Of a DNA stretch of 64,000 bases, positions 19,732-28,379 are shown piece by piece. The position numbers and the translations under genes were made by a program. Under the pieces are notes generated by a model. The model saw only the letters and a program-made list of their open reading frames with translations. It ran no database searches and was not told where the DNA came from. The stretch is from positions 91,967 to 155,966 of the forward strand of contig NZ_QNVJ01000054.1 of NCBI RefSeq assembly GCF_003350345.1, given 5' to 3'. Positions within the stretch are counted from its first letter, which is position 1. Each line of letters opens with the position of its first letter. This stretch comes from Alkalilacustris brevis (lineage in GTDB: Bacteria; Pseudomonadota; Alphaproteobacteria; Rhodobacterales; Rhodobacteraceae).

Positions 19732-21320
19732 CAGACCTCGCCATCACTTCGGGCCGTCGCATTCCGGCGGCCCGCATTCTCTTCTCGGTCGTCGGTCTGA
19801 TGATCGGGGGCATGATGCTTTTGCCCCTTTACTATCTGCTGCTGCGGGCCTTTCAGGCCGATTTCTCCACCGTCATGGGGCTGCTCTGGCGGCCGCGCAC
19901 CGGGCAGCTTCTGCTGAACACGGCGGCACTGACTGGCGGGGTTCTGGTGTTTGCCACAGTGATCGCGCTGCCGCTGGCCTGGCTGGTCAGCCGCACCAAC
20001 CTGGCCGGGCGGCGTGTGCTCAACATCCTCGTCGTGCTGCCGCTTGCCGTGCCCGGATACGTCATGGCCTATGCGCTGATCGGGCTGGCGGGCAATTACG
20101 GGTTTCTCAACCAGACGCTGGGTTTCACCCTGCCGCGCCCGCAAGGCTGGTGGGGCGCGACACTGGCGCTCAGCCTCTACACCTTCCCCTACCTCTACCT
20201 GAACCTGCGCGCGGCTTTTGCCGGGCTGGATGCAAGCCTTGAGGAAAGCGCCCGCGCGCTGGGTTGTTCCGCGCGCGAGGTGTTCATGCGGGTGACGCTG
20301 CCGCATCTGATGCCCGCGCTGCTGGCCGGCTGGCTGGTGATAGGGCTTTACGTAATCGGCGATTTCGGCGCCGTCGCGCTGATGCGTTACGAGGCGTTTT
20401 CCTACGTGATCTATGTGCAGTATTCGGCGGCGTTCGACCGGGTCTATGCGGCATGGCTCGCGCTGATCCTGATCGCCATCGCGCTGACCGTGGTCTGGTG
20501 GGAAAGCCGGTTGCGCGAGGGGGCGCATTATGCGCGCACCGGATCGGGAAGCGGCGCGGCGCTGAAACGCCTGCGGCTGGGACTGGCCGGGCAGGCGGCA
20601 GGCTGGGGCTTTGCCGGGGCGGTGGTGCTGGCCTCTATCGGGTTGCCGGTGGCGGTGCTGACCTTCTGGATGACACGCGGGCCGCTCGAGCCGGTGCTTG
20701 CGCCGCTTTTTGACAGCTTCGTGCAATCGCTCTCGGTCGCGGTGCCCTCGGCGGCGCTGGCCGCGGTGATGGCCTTGCCCGTAGCGGTGTTGGCGGTGCG
20801 CTACCCCTCGCCGCTTTCGACGCTGATCAACCGGCTGGCCTTCGTGGGCTATGCTGTGCCTGCGCTGGCCTTCGCGCTGGCCTTCGTGTTCTTTTCGCTT
20901 CAGGGTGCGCGCTGGCTTTACCAGACCCACCTGCTGCTGATCACCGTCTATGCACTCGCCTTTCTAGCTCTGGCATTGGGGCCGATCCGCTCGGCCATGT
21001 ATCACGCGCGGCCCTCGCTGGAGGAAGCCGCGCGCGCACTGGGGCACGGCCCGGTCTCGACCTTCTGCCGCGTGACCTTTCCCACCATCCGCCCCGGCAT
21101 CGTTGCCGGTATGGTGCTGGTCTTCGTCATCGCGATGAAAGAGCTGCCAATCGCGTTCCTGCTGGCGCCAACCGGTTTCAGGCCCTTGGCGATCACCATG
21201 TTCTCGCGCACCTCCGAGGGGATGCTGATGGATGCCGCGCCCTATGCGGCGGCGATTATCGCCTTCTCGGCTATTTTCGTCGGCTTCGTTTTGCGGCATG
21301 ACCGCAAGGCAGGAGGATGA
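19728..21320 (+). CDS. Iron(III) ABC transporter, fused two-domain permease
   Basis: Inner membrane channel of the iron importer, 530 residues with about 12 helices in two homologous halves. Each half carries an EAA loop that contacts the ATPase (EESARALGCSAREVFMRVTL and EEAARALGHGPVSTFCRVTF). The start is a TTG at 19728 that overlaps the stop of the receptor gene (TTGA), with no better ATG before the first helix. Two-domain fusion is standard for FbpB/FutB permeases. Confidence 0.92.
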   Translation: MTDLAITSGRRIPAARILFSVVGLMIGGMMLLPLYYLLLRAFQADFSTVMGLLWRPRTGQLLLNTAALTGGVLVFATVIALPLAWLVSRTNLAGRRVLNILVVLPLAVPGYVMAYALIGLAGNYGFLNQTLGFTLPRPQGWWGATLALSLYTFPYLYLNLRAAFAGLDASLEESARALGCSAREVFMRVTLPHLMPALLAGWLVIGLYVIGDFGAVALMRYEAFSYVIYVQYSAAFDRVYAAWLALILIAIALTVVWWESRLREGAHYARTGSGSGAALKRLRLGLAGQAAGWGFAGAVVLASIGLPVAVLTFWMTRGPLEPVLAPLFDSFVQSLSVAVPSAALAAVMALPVAVLAVRYPSPLSTLINRLAFVGYAVPALAFALAFVFFSLQGARWLYQTHLLLITVYALAFLALALGPIRSAMYHARPSLEEAARALGHGPVSTFCRVTFPTIRPGIVAGMVLVFVIAMKELPIAFLLAPTGFRPLAITMFSRTSEGMLMDAAPYAAAIIAFSAIFVGFVLRHDRKAGG

Positions 21321-21322
21321 TG

Positions 21323-22411
21323 ATGCAAGAGCTGCCGCGTTCACTCAGTTTCCGTATGCCGGCCGAGGCGACGCCGCTGGGCTTCCGCCAACGCCCGGCA
21401 AAGGTGCTGCTCGAGGTCGATGGCCTGATGCGCCGTTTCCCCGGTGAAGGCGCGGCCGCGGTCGAGCGTGTCTCGTTCAGCATGGGCGAAGGCGAATTGC
21501 TCGCACTGCTTGGCCCCTCCGGCTGCGGCAAGACAACCACGCTGCGCATGATCGGCGGGTTCGAACCGCCGGATGCTGGCCGCATCATCCTGCGCGGGCG
21601 CGACATCACGCGCCTGCCCCCGGAAAAGCGCGGCATCGGCTTCGTGTTTCAGGATTACGCGCTGTTTCCGCATCTCGACGTGCTCGACAACGTCAAGTTC
21701 GGCCTGCGCGGTATGCGCCGTGCCGAGGCCGACGACCGCGCCCGCGCCATGCTGCGGCTCGTCGGGCTGGAATCGCTCGCTGCGCGCAACCCCCATGAAC
21801 TTTCCGGCGGTCAGCAGCAGCGCGTGGCACTGGCCCGCACCCTGGCTGTGGCGCCCCCGCTGGTGCTACTGGACGAGCCGTTTTCAAACCTCGACGCCGC
21901 CATGCGGGTCGAGACCCGGCAGGAAGTGCGCGCGCTTTTGAAAGAGGCGGGATCGGCCGCGATCCTCGTCACCCATGACCAGGAAGAGGCGCTGGCGCTG
22001 GCCGATCGCATCGCGGTGATGGAGGCCGGGCGCGTGGTGCAGATCGGCACCCCCGACGAGATCTATCGCAACCCCGTCAGTGCTTTTGTTGCCAGCTTCA
22101 TTGGCCGCTCGAACATCTTCGAAGGCACCGCCGACGGGATGGATGCCGACACACCGTTCGGCCGGCTGCCGCTGTCACGCGCGGCCAATGGCGAGGTCAG
22201 CCTTGCCGTGCGGCCTGAACAGATCCTGCTTGAGCCCGACCCCGAAGGCACCGCCGCCGTGGTGGGCCGCGAATACCGCGGCCACGATCAGCTTTACTGG
22301 GTGCAGGAAGGCGAACGCTGTCTGCTTGTCATCTCAGGGCCGGGGGCGCAGATTGATGTGGGCGCGCGCGTGCGGCTGCGGATCTGCGATTGCGTCACCC
22401 CGGTGAATTGA
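21323..22411 (+). CDS. Iron(III) ABC transporter, ATP-binding protein
   Basis: Energy-coupling ATPase of the importer, 362 residues. Motifs in order are the Walker A GPSGCGKTT, the Q-loop region GFVFQDYALFPHL, the signature LSGGQQQR, Walker B LLDEPFSNLD and the switch histidine in VTHDQEEAL. A TOBE-like regulatory domain follows from about 285. Three ATGs lie in tandem at 21317, 21320 and 21323; AGGAGG at 21311-21316 gives proper spacing only to the third, which is taken as start. Confidence 0.92.
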   Translation: MQELPRSLSFRMPAEATPLGFRQRPAKVLLEVDGLMRRFPGEGAAAVERVSFSMGEGELLALLGPSGCGKTTTLRMIGGFEPPDAGRIILRGRDITRLPPEKRGIGFVFQDYALFPHLDVLDNVKFGLRGMRRAEADDRARAMLRLVGLESLAARNPHELSGGQQQRVALARTLAVAPPLVLLDEPFSNLDAAMRVETRQEVRALLKEAGSAAILVTHDQEEALALADRIAVMEAGRVVQIGTPDEIYRNPVSAFVASFIGRSNIFEGTADGMDADTPFGRLPLSRAANGEVSLAVRPEQILLEPDPEGTAAVVGREYRGHDQLYWVQEGERCLLVISGPGAQIDVGARVRLRICDCVTPVN

Positions 22412-22463
22412 GCCACCTCGGATACCGCGAGCCCTCATAGCGAAAAGCGCTGTTGCAAAACGT

Positions 22464-22493
22464 GCCCGTGCCAGTTTGCGGTTTGGCTCGGGC
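22464..22493 (+). terminator. Stem-loop after the iron ABC operon
   Basis: Arms 22464-22473 and 22484-22493 pair over 10 positions with one mismatch around a 10-base loop. It lies about 50 bases beyond the ATPase stop and before the H-NS promoter. There is no T-run, so it is a weak terminator candidate. Confidence 0.35.
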
Positions 22494-22512
22494 GCGCCAT
22501 GCCTTTCCCTTA

Positions 22513-22541
22513 TTGCAATCAAAGCGCTTGCTATTTATACG
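22513..22541 (+). promoter_or_regulatory. Predicted sigma-70 promoter of the H-NS-like gene
   Basis: TTGCAA (22513-22518) and TATACG (22536-22541) lie 17 bases apart in an unusually AT-rich patch. The expected transcript start near 22548 leaves a leader of about 27 bases. Confidence 0.5.
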
Positions 22542-22574
22542 CTGCGTGCCATTTTAATGGTGTAACTCTCTAGA

Positions 22575-22901
22575 ATGGGGAACGACGTGGTTAGATTCAA
22601 TCTGGAAGAAATGCCGCTGAATGAGTTGAAGCAGCTCAGGAAGGATGTTGATCGAGCTATTGAAACCTTCCAGGAGCGTAAAAAGCTGGAAGCGGCATCT
22701 GAGCTTGAGGCTCTGGCGCGCGAAAAAGGGTTTTCTCTGGCCGAGTTGACCGGGGTTGCGCGGAAAACCCGCAAACCGGCAAAGCCAAAATACCGTCACC
22801 CGCATGACCCGAGCATTACCTGGTCAGGCCGTGGCCGCAAACCCAATTGGTTTGTCGATGCGCTGAAACAGGGCAAGTCGGCAGACGATCTTGCCATCTG
22901 A
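22575..22901 (+). CDS. H-NS family nucleoid-associated protein
   Basis: A 108-residue DNA-binding protein. The first 55 residues form a coiled-coil oligomerisation part (MPLNELKQLRKDVDRAIETF). The C-terminal H-NS DNA-binding motif reads KPKYRHPHDPSITWSGRGRK, ending PNWFVDALKQG. The family includes HvrA/Spb-type regulators of purple and related alphaproteobacteria. The ribosome site before ATG 22575 is poor; a GTG at 22587 (VVRFNLEEM) behind GGGGAA would remove only four residues and is a real alternative. Confidence 0.88.
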   Translation: MGNDVVRFNLEEMPLNELKQLRKDVDRAIETFQERKKLEAASELEALAREKGFSLAELTGVARKTRKPAKPKYRHPHDPSITWSGRGRKPNWFVDALKQGKSADDLAI

Positions 22902-22948
22902 TCAAAGTGCAGCAAGGCCCTGGCGATGACAAGCCGCACGCCGGACGC

Positions 22949-23800
22949 ATGAAAACCTGGCTCCGCATCGTTGGCCGCATGTGGAATGCAATGGGCGAAC
23001 GCAACCTTGACCTTATTGCGGCCGGGGTTGCGTTTTTCGCGCTGCTTGCAATTTTTCCGGGTATTGCAGCACTGATATCAATCTGGGGCTTCATGTCAGA
23101 CCCCGCGATGATCGAGTATCAGTTCGAAATGCTGCGCGAATTCATCCCGGAAGAGGCGCATGCGCTGGTCGCCAGCCAGATTGACCGCCTTGCCGCCGCG
23201 CATGACAGTGCACTGGGCTGGACGACGCTCGTTTCCATTCTCTTCACATTGTGGACGGCGCGGTTGGGCGTCGGGGCGCTGATGACGGGGCTGAATGCCG
23301 TGCATGGCTTGAATAATCGTGGCGGGGTGCGGCGCACAGCCGTGGCGATCGCGTTGACCGTCACGCTGCTTGCCGTGGCCATCGTGGCGATTGCAACGAT
23401 CATCGTACTGCCCATCGTTCTTGCTTTTGTGCCGCTGGGGCCGTTCGCCAGTATCGTCGTGAATTCGCTGAAATGGATCGTCGCGCTTTCAGTGGTCATG
23501 GGCGGGTTGAGTATTGTCTATCGCTACGGCCCCAATCGTGGGGTTCGGCTGCCCTGGCTCACGCCTGGGCTATTGCTGGCGGTGTCGCTCTGGGCATTGG
23601 CGTCGCTGGCCTTTTCCTGGTTTCTTGCGAATTTCGGCAACTACAACGAGACCTACGGATCGCTGGCGGCGGTGGTCGCCTTGCTGATCTGGTTCTATAT
23701 CTCGGCCTATGCCACGCTGATCGGCGCGCTGCTCAATGCCGAGCTCGAGGGCGGGCGGCTGGATACCGCCGAGGCCGATAACGACGCGGCTGCGGATTGA
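22949..23800 (+). CDS. YihY/BrkB family inner membrane protein
   Basis: A 283-residue protein with six predicted membrane helices, opening ERNLDLIAAGVAFFALLAIF, the hallmark of the YihY/virulence factor BrkB family. The conserved GNYNETYGSLAAVVALLIWF stretch lies near the C-terminus. The function of the family is not settled; an old label as ribonuclease BN was wrong. The start at ATG 22949 (MKTWLRIVG) is chosen; a GTG at 22907 would add 14 residues. A charged tail (EADNDAAAD) ends it. Confidence 0.85.
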   Translation: MKTWLRIVGRMWNAMGERNLDLIAAGVAFFALLAIFPGIAALISIWGFMSDPAMIEYQFEMLREFIPEEAHALVASQIDRLAAAHDSALGWTTLVSILFTLWTARLGVGALMTGLNAVHGLNNRGGVRRTAVAIALTVTLLAVAIVAIATIIVLPIVLAFVPLGPFASIVVNSLKWIVALSVVMGGLSIVYRYGPNRGVRLPWLTPGLLLAVSLWALASLAFSWFLANFGNYNETYGSLAAVVALLIWFYISAYATLIGALLNAELEGGRLDTAEADNDAAAD

Positions 23801-23830
23801 TCCCGATCATCCCGGGCGGGGGAGTGAACC

Positions 23831-23839
23831 TGCTATAAT
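23831..23839 (+). promoter_or_regulatory. Extended -10 promoter element
   Basis: TGCTATAAT combines a consensus -10 TATAAT (23834-23839) with the TGN extension. No good -35 is seen 17 bases upstream, as expected for an extended -10 promoter. It would start transcription about 20 bases before the next gene's ATG. Confidence 0.55.
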
Positions 23840-23864
23840 GGTGCCCTTGCGTATGGAGGCACCG

Positions 23865-24140
23865 ATGATCACCCTGGACGACATTGAAGACATGACCTGC
23901 CTGAGCCGCGAAGAAATCGCGGCCATCGCCGAGCATGAGCACCTGCCCGACCTCGATGCCGCGATGCTGGGTGAATATCTGATGCATATCCATCACGGCC
24001 CGGTGCAGGTGCAGCAGATGATCTGCGATGACATTCGCGCCGCGCTGCACCGCGATGATCTCGACCATGCGCGCACGCTTTTTACAGTGCTGCGCAGCTT
24101 CATGGCCGATCATCCCGAAGCCGCGCGCGGGGCAGAGTAG
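23865..24140 (+). CDS. Small protein of unknown function
   Basis: A 91-residue acidic, helical protein starting MITLDDIEDMTCLSREEIAA after TGGAGG. It is rich in histidine (AEHEHLPD and MHIHHGPVQVQQMICDDI). No signal peptide, membrane helix or known motif is seen. It has its own extended -10 promoter (TATAAT at 23834-23839), so it is likely expressed on its own at a steady level. No family can be named. Confidence 0.65.
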   Translation: MITLDDIEDMTCLSREEIAAIAEHEHLPDLDAAMLGEYLMHIHHGPVQVQQMICDDIRAALHRDDLDHARTLFTVLRSFMADHPEAARGAE

Positions 24141-24152
24141 GCACATGCCCCC

Positions 24153-24461
24153 TCAGCAATCGATCCGTGCGGTGATCACGCCGCTGTCACCCTCGGCCGA
24201 GCCGGGGCGCACCGAACAGCCCGTGGTCTGCCCGATTGCCTGAACCAGCCGTTCTGGCATGTCGCGCCGGGCGGCACGGCCGGCGTAATCCAGCCGGATC
24301 GCCTGTGCGTGATCACCGTCGCGGAAAACCGCGATCTGCGTGCCGCCGATGGTTACGCGCTGCTCTTCTGCCCCCAGAAACCGGGGCGAGGGCGAGGCAC
24401 ACCCGCCAAGGCCGAGTGAGATGGCGAGCACGAAGGCAAAGGCTGCGAGACATGGGTGCAT
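24153..24461 (-). CDS. Small lipoprotein of unknown function
   Basis: A 102-residue secreted lipoprotein. The signal sequence runs 1-20 with lipobox LGGC and lipidated C21. The mature part (VTIGGTQIAVFRDGDHAQ, then ending VRPGSAEGDSGVITARIDC) has a second cysteine pair, C82-like and the C-terminal one, that could form a disulfide. The start at ATG 24461 has GGGAG upstream and gives a clean signal peptide; the frame is open further upstream but without one. It is divergent from the glycerate kinase gene. Function unknown. Confidence 0.7.
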   Translation of the reverse strand: MHPCLAAFAFVLAISLGLGGCASPSPRFLGAEEQRVTIGGTQIAVFRDGDHAQAIRLDYAGRAARRDMPERLVQAIGQTTGCSVRPGSAEGDSGVITARIDC

Positions 24462-24601
24462 GGCGGCAGTCTCCCGAGGTCTGGTTAACAGAAGGTTAGC
24501 GCGCGGCGCTCCGTTGCACTGAGGGGCAGATCGCCCTTTCCCCCCGGCGCGGCTGGCGCTACCCCTTTCGCATATGCAATGCGCAAGAAACGAGAAACCC
24601 G

Positions 24602-25879
24602 ATGCACCCTGGCCCGCAACAGCCCGCCGACTTTCTCCGTGCCCTGTTCGACCGTGCGGTCGCGGTGGCCGACCCGATGCGGATCGTTGCTCCGGCACTT
24701 CCGCCGCGGCCGGCCGGGCGGGTTGTGGTGATCGGGGCGGGCAAGGCCTCGGCCCGGATGGCCGAGGCGGTCGAGGCGGCCTGGGGCCCCTGCGAGGGGC
24801 TGGTCATCACGCGCTATGGATATGCGCGCTCCTGCGCAGGTATCGAGATTGTCGAAGCCGCACACCCGGTGCCCGATGCGCGCGGGGCCGAGGCCACGGG
24901 ACGGATGCTCGAACTGCTCTCAACTCTGGGCGAGGATGACCTGGCCGTGGCGCTGATTTCGGGCGGGGCATCGGCGCTGTTGGTGCGTCCGGCGGGCGCG
25001 ATCTCGCTGGCTGACAAACAGGCGGTGAACGCGGCGCTTCTGGCTTCGGGTGCGCCCATCGGGCAGATGAACATCGTGCGCAAACATCTCAGCCGCGTGA
25101 AGGGCGGGCAGCTTGCCGCTGCGGCGTCGCCCGCGCGCATGGTTGCCCTGATGATCTCGGATGTGCCGGGCGATGACCCGGCCGAGATCGGCTCAGGCCC
25201 GACGGTGGGCGATGCCTCCACCCCGGCAGACGCGGCCGCGACCCTTGCGCGCTGGAATGTCGAGGTGCCGCAATCGGTGGGCGCGCACCTGGCCGGCGGC
25301 GAAACCGGCGTGGTGCCGCCCGGCGACCCCCGTTTGGCGCGGGTGGAAAACCGGGTGATCGCCGCGCCTGCGCAATCGCTCGATGCGGCGGCGGCGCTGG
25401 TCCGCGCGTCAGGCTGCGATCTGCGCATTCTGGGCGATGCCCTGGAGGGTGAAGCGCGCGAAATCGCCGGCGCGCAGGCACGCACAGCCATTGAGGCGCG
25501 GCAGGCGATGAAGCCGGGCGATTCGCCGCTGCTGTTGCTGTCGGGGGGGGAACTGACGGTAACGCGCCGGGGCGATGGCCTGGGTGGCCCGAATGCCGAG
25601 TTCGCGCTGGCGCTGGCGCTTGCGCTTGATGGTGCGCCGGGTATCCATGCCATCGCCTGCGACACCGACGGGGTGGATGGTGCGGCCGAAGTGGCCGGCG
25701 CGATTATCGGGCCGGGCACGCTCGCCCGTGCGCGCGCTGTCGGGCATGACCCCGAGCGCGCGCTCAACGCCAATGACAGCCACGGTTTTTTCGCGGCGCT
25801 GGGCGATCAGGTCATCACTGGCCCGACCCTGACCAATGTGAACGATTTTCGCGCGATCCTCGTCCTGCCGCCTGAATGA
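24602..25879 (+). CDS. Glycerate 2-kinase (MOFRL family)
   Basis: Phosphorylates D-glycerate to 2-phosphoglycerate, feeding hydroxypyruvate, glyoxylate or tartrate products into glycolysis. The 425 residues show the DUF4147 nucleotide part (VVVIGAGKASARMAEAV; VALISGGASALLVRP; the NIVRKHLSRVKGGQLA helix). The C-terminal MOFRL domain follows (GGPNAEFALALAL, IACDTDGVDGAAEVAG). No glycerate-producing gene is adjacent, so the pathway is not defined by context. Gene names gckA and ttuD are both used for this family. Confidence 0.9.
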   Translation: MHPGPQQPADFLRALFDRAVAVADPMRIVAPALPPRPAGRVVVIGAGKASARMAEAVEAAWGPCEGLVITRYGYARSCAGIEIVEAAHPVPDARGAEATGRMLELLSTLGEDDLAVALISGGASALLVRPAGAISLADKQAVNAALLASGAPIGQMNIVRKHLSRVKGGQLAAAASPARMVALMISDVPGDDPAEIGSGPTVGDASTPADAAATLARWNVEVPQSVGAHLAGGETGVVPPGDPRLARVENRVIAAPAQSLDAAAALVRASGCDLRILGDALEGEAREIAGAQARTAIEARQAMKPGDSPLLLLSGGELTVTRRGDGLGGPNAEFALALALALDGAPGIHAIACDTDGVDGAAEVAGAIIGPGTLARARAVGHDPERALNANDSHGFFAALGDQVITGPTLTNVNDFRAILVLPPE

Positions 25880-26055
25880 GCGCGCTTTCGGCTCTGCGGG
25901 GGCCGCGGCGCACCGCCGTCGATGGCGGCGCGATGACGCAAGAGCGAAAACATACCCGGAAAAACGATTTTTGCGCTTCTGCCTCTCGCAGCCCGTGCGG
26001 GGCTGTGCTTTGTTGCGGATCGTGAGGGCAACAAAACCGTATCGAGGGGGAGTTC

Positions 26056-28353
26056 ATGCTGAGGATTGGGCAGTCGCAGGTCCGTTTTGAAGATGACGTG
26101 CTGGTGCGCGGCAAGGCCACCTATACCGATGATGTGCGCCGCCCCGGCGAGCTTGCCCTCGTGCTGCTGAGGTCTCCGGTCGCGGTGGGCCGGATCGCCA
26201 GGCTCGATGTCTCCGGCGCGGTCGGAATGCCGGGTGTCGTGGCGGTTTTCACCGGGCAGGAGCTGGCGGCGGGCGGAGTTGTCGGGCTTGCGCCGCGCGT
26301 GCCGATGCCGGGCCCGGATGGTGAGGCCTCGCGCCATCCGCCCTTCATGCCCCTCGCGGTGGATGAGGTGCGCCATGTCGGAGAGCCGGTTGCCGCGATC
26401 CTGGCCGAGACGCGCGCGCAGGCCGAGGATGCCGCCGAGGCGGTGATGCTCGAGATCGAGGACCGGCCCGCGGTGATCAGCGCGCTTGAGGCCGCGCGCC
26501 CCGATGCGCCACGCGTCTGGCCACAATATCCCGACAACCTATGCTATCGCCAGATACAGGGCGACCCGGAGGCGGCCCGCGAGGCAATCTCTGGCGCCGC
26601 GCATGTGCTGCGCGAGCGGCTTGAGATCACCCGGATCACCACCGCCGCGATGGAGCCGCGCGCCGTGCTGGTCAGTTTCGACCCTGAAACCGAACGTTTC
26701 GAGGTGGAACTGGGCACCCAGGCACCGCACCGGCTGGGCGGCGATCTGGCAGCTGCGCTGGGATTGCCGAACCAGGCGGTGCACGTCATGACCCGCAGCT
26801 GCGGCGGCTCTTTCGGGATGCGGAACATGGCCTATCCCGAATATGTCGTCGCGCTCTGGGCGGCGCGGCGGCTGGGGCGGCCGGTGCGCTGGGTCGCAGG
26901 GCGGATGGAATCGTTCCAGTCGGACGCGCACGCGCGTGAACAATGGGCCGATGCGACGCTCGCGCTGGATGAAGACGGGCGGTTCCTCGCCATCGATGTC
27001 GCGGTAAAGGCCAGCCTTGGCGCCTATCTGGGGCCAGCGACCATGGTTCCGCCGATCGCCAATACCGGCGGCATCGTCGGGGTTTACCGTTTCCCGGCTG
27101 CGGCCATGCGGATCGAAAGCTATTTCACCAACACCCAGATCAATGCGCCTTACCGCGGCGCCGGGCGGCCCGAGGCCAGTTACATCCTTGAGCACATGAT
27201 CGACCGGGCCGCCGTGAAGCTGGGCGTGGACCGGGTTGAGCTGCGCAGGCGCAACATGGTCACCCCCGATCAGATGCCCTATGACACCGGCTTCATCTAC
27301 ACCTATGACAGTGGCGATTTTCCTGCCGTTCTCGAAAAGGCTCTGGCGGCGGCCGATTGGGCGGGCTTTCCCGTGCGCCGGGCCGAGGCCGAAGCCCGGG
27401 GCCGTATCCTTGGCATTGGCCTTGCCTGCGTGATCGAGATCGCCAACGGCCCCCCCGGCAAGCCCGCGCCGGAATTCGCCCGGCTGGTGGTTTCGCCCCA
27501 GGCGGGGGCACGGATGTTGATGGGCTCCTCCGATTCGGGGCAGGGGCATCTGACAACCTTCCGCCAGGTGCTGAGCGATCGGCTGGGTCTGGAACCCGAA
27601 GAGATTTCGCTGCTGACGGGTGACACCGATGTCGTGCCGCAGGGTGTTGGCACCTTCGGGTCGCGCACGATGGCGGCGGCGGGCACCTCGCTGTGGCGCG
27701 CGGCCGACCAGGTGATCGAGGCCCTGCGCGAAGAAGCTGCCGAGATGCTCGAGGCTGCATCCGCCGATATCGAGTTCGACCACGGCCGCTACCGCGTGGC
27801 CGGCACCGACCTTGGCGTGGCCTTCCGCGATGTTCTGGCCCGCGCCGACCGCGAGGTTTCGGGAGAATCCTTCGAGGCGGCGGATGCAGCCACCTTCCCC
27901 AATGGCTGCCATGTCTGCGAGGTCGAGATAGACCCGGACACCGGCGGCACGCGGGTGGTGCGCTACACGCTGGTCGATGACGTTGGCACGGTGATCAACC
28001 CGTTGCTGATGAAAGGGCAGATCATCGGCGGGATAGCCCAGGGGTTGGGGCAAGCGCTGCTCGAGCAGGTGCATTTCGAATCCGGCAGCGGCCAGCTTCT
28101 GAGCGCAAGCTTCATGGATTACGCCATGCCCCGCGCGGGCGACATGCCCAGCCCGCGGGTCGAGACACACTCGGTGCCGACGGCGAACAACCCGCTTGGC
28201 GCCAAGGGTGCGGGCGAGGCGGGCACCGTGGGCGCCCTGCCGGTGGTGATGAGCGCGGTTTGCGATGCGCTGGCTTCGCGCGGGGTCGGCCCGATCGGGA
28301 TGCCGGCCAGCCCGTTGCGGGTGTGGCAGGCGTTGAACGGGGCGAATGGCTGA
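26056..28353 (+). CDS. Xanthine/CO dehydrogenase-type molybdenum-binding large subunit, form II-like, without partner subunits
   Basis: A 765-residue molybdopterin-binding large subunit. Motifs are the glycine loop CGGSFGMR, the active-site loop APYRGAGR at 364-371 and the catalytic glutamate E721 in AKGAGEAGTVG. The YRGAGR loop marks the form II group and not true (form I) CO dehydrogenase, which has CSFR. Enzymes of this family normally need an FAD subunit and a 2Fe-2S subunit encoded next to it; neither is here. The ribosome site GAGGGGGAG is strong. The substrate is unknown; an aldehyde or N-heterocycle is possible. Confidence 0.85.
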   Translation: MLRIGQSQVRFEDDVLVRGKATYTDDVRRPGELALVLLRSPVAVGRIARLDVSGAVGMPGVVAVFTGQELAAGGVVGLAPRVPMPGPDGEASRHPPFMPLAVDEVRHVGEPVAAILAETRAQAEDAAEAVMLEIEDRPAVISALEAARPDAPRVWPQYPDNLCYRQIQGDPEAAREAISGAAHVLRERLEITRITTAAMEPRAVLVSFDPETERFEVELGTQAPHRLGGDLAAALGLPNQAVHVMTRSCGGSFGMRNMAYPEYVVALWAARRLGRPVRWVAGRMESFQSDAHAREQWADATLALDEDGRFLAIDVAVKASLGAYLGPATMVPPIANTGGIVGVYRFPAAAMRIESYFTNTQINAPYRGAGRPEASYILEHMIDRAAVKLGVDRVELRRRNMVTPDQMPYDTGFIYTYDSGDFPAVLEKALAAADWAGFPVRRAEAEARGRILGIGLACVIEIANGPPGKPAPEFARLVVSPQAGARMLMGSSDSGQGHLTTFRQVLSDRLGLEPEEISLLTGDTDVVPQGVGTFGSRTMAAAGTSLWRAADQVIEALREEAAEMLEAASADIEFDHGRYRVAGTDLGVAFRDVLARADREVSGESFEAADAATFPNGCHVCEVEIDPDTGGTRVVRYTLVDDVGTVINPLLMKGQIIGGIAQGLGQALLEQVHFESGSGQLLSASFMDYAMPRAGDMPSPRVETHSVPTANNPLGAKGAGEAGTVGALPVVMSAVCDALASRGVGPIGMPASPLRVWQALNGANG

Positions 28354-28379
28354 AGGCGGCCCCGGCCGCCCCGCCGCGC

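Noticed and set aside
22949..23800. Ribonuclease BN.
   Set aside because: This is the old mistaken label of YihY proteins; the sequence is a six-helix membrane protein without nuclease motifs.
26056..28353. Carbon monoxide dehydrogenase (CoxL).
   Set aside because: The active loop reads YRGAGR and not the CSFR loop of true CO dehydrogenase, and the coxM and coxS genes are missing.
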